Both the position numbers and the translations under genes were made by a program. 64,000 bases of DNA from Crossaster papposus (Eukaryota > Echinodermata > Asteroidea > Velatida > Solasteridae): contig JBAIAA010000446.1 of assembly GCA_037893245.1 (NCBI GenBank), forward strand, positions 992,001-1,056,000, given 5' to 3'. Each line of letters opens with the position of its first letter. The stretch's first letter is position 1. Positions 58,501 through 64,000 of the stretch are shown here, in pieces. The notes below the pieces were generated by a model that was not told the origin of the DNA, did no database searches, and worked only from the letters and a program-made list of their open reading frames with translations.

Positions 58501-60225
58501 TATACGTTCTCCTCGCATGTTATCCCAAACTCATATCTTTAATTCATAATCTACTGGGCACAATATATGTTTGTATAGTGCCTAATTAATCCCTTAAATC
58601 GAACCCTTAAGTGTACCTCGCATGTTATCCAAAACTCTTTTTTTAGTTCCTAATCTACAACCTCGTGATACTTTGGTATGGACTGAAGCCGAATAATAAT
58701 TAGTACAGTGCTTAATTACTGCAGCATTATGAAGCGTTATTTTTGCTGCGAATATCTCTTTAAAACAAACTAGTAATGCGTTCTTTTGGCTGTGAATATC
58801 TTTGAAACAAAGTGTACCTTACATGTTATCCCAAACTCGTATCGTTATTTCCTAATTTAAGCTTTAGCCGAACACTTATTAGTGCATAATTAATCCTTTA
58901 AATATAAAACCCTTGATTACTGCAGCATTGTAATGCATTATTTTGGCTGCGAATATGTCTGCCTCGCATGTTATCCAAAAGTCATATTTGTTTTCTTAAT
59001 CTACAACATTATGATACTTGGTATAGACTAAAGCCGAATAATAAATAGTGCCCAATTAGCCAAACACTAATTAGTTTCTCATTCCCTTAAATAGAACCCT
59101 TTCTTACTGCAGCATTGTAAAGTTCTTTCGAATCTTTAAAACAAAGTGTACCTTACATGTTATCAAACTCTAAATTTTATTTCATACTCTGCAAGATTAG
59201 TTTAATTAGTTTATAATTTATTCCCTTCAATAGGACCCTTTCTTATTTAAAGAAAATGTACCTCGCATTTTATCGAAATTTTCCTAATCTACAAGATCAT
59301 GCTTAATTTTGGATTAAGCTTTATATCCCTTAAATATAGAAGCCTTTGTTACTGAATAATTTTAATGTGTTCTTTCGGACTTTATCTTTGCCTAAAACCA
59401 GTGTACCTCGCATGTTATCCCAAACTGTTTCATTTTAGTTCCTAATCTACAGTACCATGATACTTGGCACACTTACTTTAAGCCGAATAATAATTAGGGC
59501 CTAATTAGCCAGTTAAAGAAATCTCTTTTTACTGCAGTATTGTGATGTGTTTAACATTAAATGTACCTCACATGTGATACAAAAACCTCATCTTCCTATT
59601 TCAAAACCCTCAAGACCATGCTACTAGGCACACCTAATTTGTATATAGGCTTTAGCCGAACACTAATTAGTGCTTTATTAATTTCTGCCGCATTGTAATG
59701 CGTTATTTTGGCTGCGAATATCTCTGCCTCTTTAAAACTAAGTTTACTTTACATATTATACCAAACATATTATACTAATTCTTGTAGAAGCTTAAGCCAA
59801 ACACTCATTAGTGCCTTTTTAATTCCATAAATAGAAGCCTTTCTTACTGCAGCATCATATTGCGTTTTTTCGGCTGCGAATTTCCGTTTTCCGTTTGCAT
59901 GTTATCCAAAACTCTTTCAATAATTAGTGCATAATCTTTTCACTGCAGTATTGTAATGCCTTGTTTTCAGATGAAATGTACCTCCCATGTGGAGACAAAA
60001 AACCTCATCTTCCTATTTCAAAATCCTTAAGACCATGCTACTAGGCACACCTAATTTTTATATAGGCTTTAGCATTGTAATGCGTTATTTTGGCTGCGAA
60101 TTTTGGCGTTCAAAATCATGATACTTGACATAGACTAAAGCCGATTAATAATTAGTTCATAATTAGCCAGTTAAAGATGACTTTTCACTGCAGCATAGCG
60201 TTTTTTAGATGCGTATATCGGTCTC
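58500..60225. repeat. Diverged AT-rich tandem repeat (~200 bp)
   Basis: About eight or nine diverged copies of a unit of roughly 200 bp, recognised by GTACCTCGCATGTTATCC, CCTAATCTACAA, AAGCCGAATAATAATTAG, ACTGCAGCATTGTAATGCG and TTTTGGCTGCGAATATCT in that order. Copies vary by deletion and substitution, so this array is older than its neighbours. Confidence 0.75.
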
Positions 60226-60227
60226 TC

Positions 60228-63200
60228 ACATTACAAATCTGTTGCAAGTCCCTTGCATTATAAGTCTGTCGCAAATCCCTCGCATTATAAGTCTGTCGCA
60301 AGTCCCTTGCATTATAAGTCTGTCGCAAGTCCCTCGCATTATAAGTCTGTCGCAAGTCCCTCGCATTGCAAGTCTGTCGCAAGTCCCTCGCATTACAAGT
60401 CTGCCACAAGTCCCTCGCATTACAAGTCTGTCACAAGTCCCTCGCATTACAAGTCTGCCACAAGTCTCTCGCATTACAAGTCTGTCGCAAGTCTCTCGCA
60501 TTACAAGTCTGTCGCAAGTTTCTCGCATTACAAGTCTGTCGCAAGTTTCTCTCATTACAAGTCTGTCGCAAGTTTCTCTCATTACAAGTCTGTCGCAAGT
60601 TCCTCTCATTACAAGTCTGTCGCAAGTTCCTCTCATTACAAGTCTGTCGCAAGTTCCTCTCATTACAAGTCTGTCGCAAGTTCCTCTCATTACAAGTCTG
60701 TCGCAAGTTCCTCTCATTACAAGTCTGTCGCAAGTCCCTCGCATTACAAGTCTGTCGCAAGTCCCTCGCATTACAAGTCTGTCGCAAGTCCCTCGCATTA
60801 CAAGTCTGTCGCAAGTCCCTCGCAATCCAAGTCTGTCGCAAGTCCCTCGCATTACAAGTCTGTCGCAAGTTCCTCTCATTACAAGTCTGTCGCAAGTTCC
60901 TCTCATTACAAGTCTGTCGCAAGTTCCTCTCATTACAAGTCTGTCGCAAGTTCCTCTCATTACAAGTCTGTCGCAAGTTCCTCTCATTACAAGTCTGTCG
61001 CAAGTTCCTCTCATTACAAGTCTGTCGCAAGTTCCTCTCATTACAAGTCTGTCGCAAGTTCCTCTCATTACAAGTCTGTCGCAAGTTCCTCTCATTACAA
61101 GTCTGTCGCAAGTTCCTCTCATTACAAGTCTGTCGCAAGTTCCTCTCATTACAAGTCTGTCGCAAGTTCCTCTCATTACAAGTCTGTCGCAAGTTCCTCT
61201 CATTACAAGTCTGTCGCAAGTTCCTCGCATTACAAGTCTGTCGCAAGTCCCTCGCATTGAAAGTCTGTCGCAAGTTCCTCGCATTACAAGTCTGTCGCAA
61301 GTCCCTCGCATTCCTAGTCTGTCGCAAGTCCCTCGCATTCCTAGTCTGTCGCAAGTCCCTCGCATTCCTAGTCTGTCGCAAGTCCCTCGCATTCCTAGTC
61401 TGTCGCAAGTCCCTCGCATTACTAGTCTGTCGCAAGTCCCTCGCATTACAAGTCTGTCGCAAGTCCCTCACATTACAAGTCTGTCGCAAGTTCCTTTCAT
61501 TACAAGTTTGTCGCAAGTTCCTCTCATTACAAGTCTGTCACAAGTTCCTCTCATTACAAGTCTGTCGCAAGTTCCTCTCATTACAAGTCTGTCGCAAGTT
61601 CCTCTCATTACAAGTCTGTCGCAAGTTCCTCTCATTACAAGTCTGTCGCAAGTTCCTCTCATTACAAGTCTGTCGCAAGTTCCTCTCATTACAAGTCTGT
61701 CGCAAGTTCCTCTCATTACAAGTCTGTCGCAAGTCTCTCGCATTACTAGTCTGTCGCAAGTTCCTCTCATTACAAGTCTGTCGCAAGTTTCTCTCGCATT
61801 ACTAGTCTGTCGCAAGTTCCTTTCATTGAAAGTCTGTCGCAAGTCCCTCGCATTACTAGTCTGTCGCAAGTTTCTCGCATTACAAGTCTGTCGCAAGTTT
61901 CTCGCATTACAAGTCTGTCGCAAGTTCCTCTCATTACAAGTCTGTCGCAAGTTCCTCTCATTACAAGTCTGTCGCAAGTTCCTCTCATTACAAGTCTGTC
62001 GCAAGTCCCTCGCATTGAAAGTCTGTCGCAAGTTCCTCTCATTACAAGTCTGTCGCAAGTCCCTCGCATTACAAGTCTGTCGCAAGTCCCTCGCATTACA
62101 AGTCTGTCGCAAGTCCCTCGCATTACAAGTCTGTCGCAAGTTCCTCTCATTACAAGTCTGTCGCAAGTCTCTAGCATTACAAGTTTGTCGCAAGTCTCTA
62201 GCATTACAAGTTTGTCGCAAGTCTTTCGCATTGAAAGTCTGTCGCAAGTCCCTCGCATTTCTAGTCTGTCGCAAGTCTCTCGCATTGCAAGTCTGTCGCA
62301 AGTCTCTCGCATTGCAAGTCTGTCGCAAGTTCCTCTCATTACAAGTCTGTCGCAAGTTCCTCTCATTACAAGTCTGTCGCAAGTTCCTCTCATTACAAGT
62401 CTGTCGCAAGTTCCTCTCATTACAAGTCTGTCGCAAGTTCCTCTCATTACAAGTCTGTCGCAAGTTCCTCTCATTACAAGTCTGTCGCAAGTTCCTCTCA
62501 TTACAAGTCTGTCGCAAGTTCCTCTCATTACAAGTCTGTCGCAAGTCTCTCGCATTACTAGTCTGTCGCAAGTCCCTCTCATTACAAGTCTGTCGCAAGT
62601 TCCTCTCATTACAAGTCTGTCGCAAGTTCCTCTCATTACAAGTCTGTCGCAAGTCCCTCTCATTACAAGTCTGTCGCAAGTCCCTCTCATTACAAGTCTG
62701 TCGCAAGTCCCTCTCATTACTAGTCTGTCGCAAGTCCCTCTCATTACAAGTCTGTCGCAAGTTCCTCTCATTACAAGTCTGTCGCAAGTTCCTCTCATTA
62801 CAAGTCTGTCGCAAGTTCCTCTCATTACAAGTCTGTCGCAAGTTCCTCTCATTACAAGTCTGTCGCAAGTTCCTCTCATTACAAGTCTGTCGCAAGTTCC
62901 TCTCATTACAAGTCTGTCGCAAGTTCCTCTCATTACAAGTCTGTCGCAAGTTCCTCTCATTACAAGTCTGTCGCAAGTTCCTCTCATTACAAGTCTGTCG
63001 CAAGTTCCTCTCATTACAAGTCTGTCGCAAGTCTCTCGCATTACTAGTCTGTCGCAAGTCCCTCTCATTACAAGTCTGTCGCAAGTCCCTCTCATTACAA
63101 GTCTGTCGCAAGTCCCTCTCATTACAAGTCTGTCGCAAGTCCCTCGCATTACTAGTCTGTCGCAAGTTCCTCTCATTACAAGTCTGTCGGAAGTTCCTCT

Positions 63201-64000
63201 CATTACAAGTCTGTCGCAAGTTCCTCTCATTACAAGTCTGTCGCAAGTTCCTCTCATTACAAGTCTGTCGCAAGTTCCTCTCATTACAAGTCTGTCGCAA
63301 GTTCCTCTCATTACAAGTCTGTCGCAAGTTCCTCTCATTACAAGTCTGTCGCAAGTTCCTCTCATTACAAGTCTGTCGCAAGTTCCTCTAATTGAAAGTC
63401 TGTCGCAAGTTCCTCTCATTACAAGTCTGTCGCAAGTTCCTCTCATTACAAGTCTGTCGCAAGTTCCTCTCATTGAAAGTCTGTCGCAAGTTCCTCTCAT
63501 TACAAGTCTGTCACAAGTTCCTCTCATTACAAGTCTGTCGCAAGTTCCTCTCATTACAAGTCTGTCGCAAGTTACTCTCATTACAAGTCTGTCGCAAGTT
63601 CCTCTCATTACAAGTCTGTCGCAAGTCTCTCGCATTACTAGTCTGTCGCAAGTTCCTCTCATTACAAGTCTGTCGCAAGTTTCTCTCGCATTACTAGTCT
63701 GTCGCAAGTTCCTCTCATTACAAGTCTGTCGCAAGTCCCTCTCATTACAAGTCTGTCGCAAGTCCCTCGCATTACTAGTCTGTCGCAAGTTCCTCTCATT
63801 ACAAGTCTGTCGCAAGTTCCTCTCATTACAAGTCTGTCGCAAGTTCCTCTCATTACAAGTCTGTCGCAAGTTCCTCTCATTACAAGTCTGTCGCAAGTTC
63901 CTCTCATTACAAGTCTGTCGCAAGTTTCTCGCATTACAAGTCTGTCGCAAGTTCCTCTCATTACAAGTCTGTCGCAAGTTCCTCTCATTACAAGTCTGTC
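60228..64000. repeat. 27-bp minisatellite, runs off window end
   Basis: About 140 tandem copies of AAGTCTGTCGCAAG plus TTCCTCTCATTAC (27 bp), with recurrent variants CCCTCGCATTAC, CATTACTAG and CATTGAAAG. Being a multiple of three and free of stops, the unit keeps frames open on both strands for up to 1060 codons (9-residue repeats such as SLSQVPLIT or RQTCNERNL). Variants are shared along the array, suggesting ongoing homogenisation. No flanking exon or signal supports translation. Confidence 0.9.

Noticed and set aside
60209-63391. 1060-codon plus-strand frame
   Set aside because: It is entirely the 27-bp repeat, with similar long frames on the other strand and other phases. No exon signals or non-repeat domain are present.
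61770-63977. 735-codon minus-strand frame
   Set aside because: Same 27-bp array read backwards. It is open only because the unit lacks stops.
60228-64000. CRISPR-like array
   Set aside because: Units are directly adjacent without unique spacers, and the sequence is eukaryotic with introns and LINEs.

Overview
The window looks like nuclear DNA of a marine invertebrate: genes with spliceosomal introns, CR1-like LINE and DIRS fossils, many MITEs, ACATGT-rich microsatellites and very large tandem arrays. The phylum (lancelet, echinoderm, hemichordate, mollusc or cnidarian) cannot be settled from sequence alone. No conserved host housekeeping gene was recognised. Almost everything that can be identified is mobile or tandemly repeated.

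The main structure is a three-level nest. The outermost layer is a small inverted-repeat element whose two halves lie at 2940-2982 and 20694-20825. An LTR element (2983-20693) is inserted in it, with two 263-bp LTRs identical by eye and a 4-bp target duplication (atac). Its own interior is only about 1.3 kb and has no recognisable gag or pol. A 15.9-kb DNA transposon (3687-19566) is inserted in that interior, with termini CCCAGGTAGCAAG and a 2-bp target duplication (AT). A second copy of the target sequence in the LTR element serves as an empty-site control.

The DNA transposon carries two genes on the minus strand. One is a large Tnp2-like (EnSpm/CACTA-related) transposase (10588-12732). The other is a six-exon DUF4806-type protein (10504-6816) whose exons join in frame. 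Inside each end lies a large array of palindromic CCCATATGGG-type motifs, about 1.06 kb on the left and 2.7 kb on the right, with different repeat periods. They are placed like the subterminal transposase-binding repeats of En/Spm elements. Smaller inverted-repeat elements, including an 875-bp foldback, sit inside the transposon. This giant two-gene element with paired palindromic arrays is the best candidate here for an undescribed system.

At 24146-21057 (minus) lies a complete four-exon gene of a widespread, uncharacterised invertebrate family (DUF7869-type), probably transposon-derived. From 24.2 to 27 kb come small inverted-repeat elements, one holding a tRNA-like sequence, and a few exon-like fragments.

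The rest is mostly satellite. A three-level array (17/21 bp, about 350 bp, about 2 kb) fills 26.9-33.7 kb. A 5'-truncated CR1-like LINE lies at 36.9-39.2 kb. A 23-bp array (41.5-42.4 kb) runs into twelve copies of a roughly 858-bp unit (42.4-52.7 kb), each with a GC-rich stem-loop. A decayed DIRS-like fossil (52.9-55.4 kb) interrupts degenerate relatives of that unit. A diverged inverted duplicate of unknown origin, an AT-rich repeat of roughly 200 bp and a 27-bp array running off the window end complete it. The long open frames in these arrays are by-products of repeat structure, not genes.
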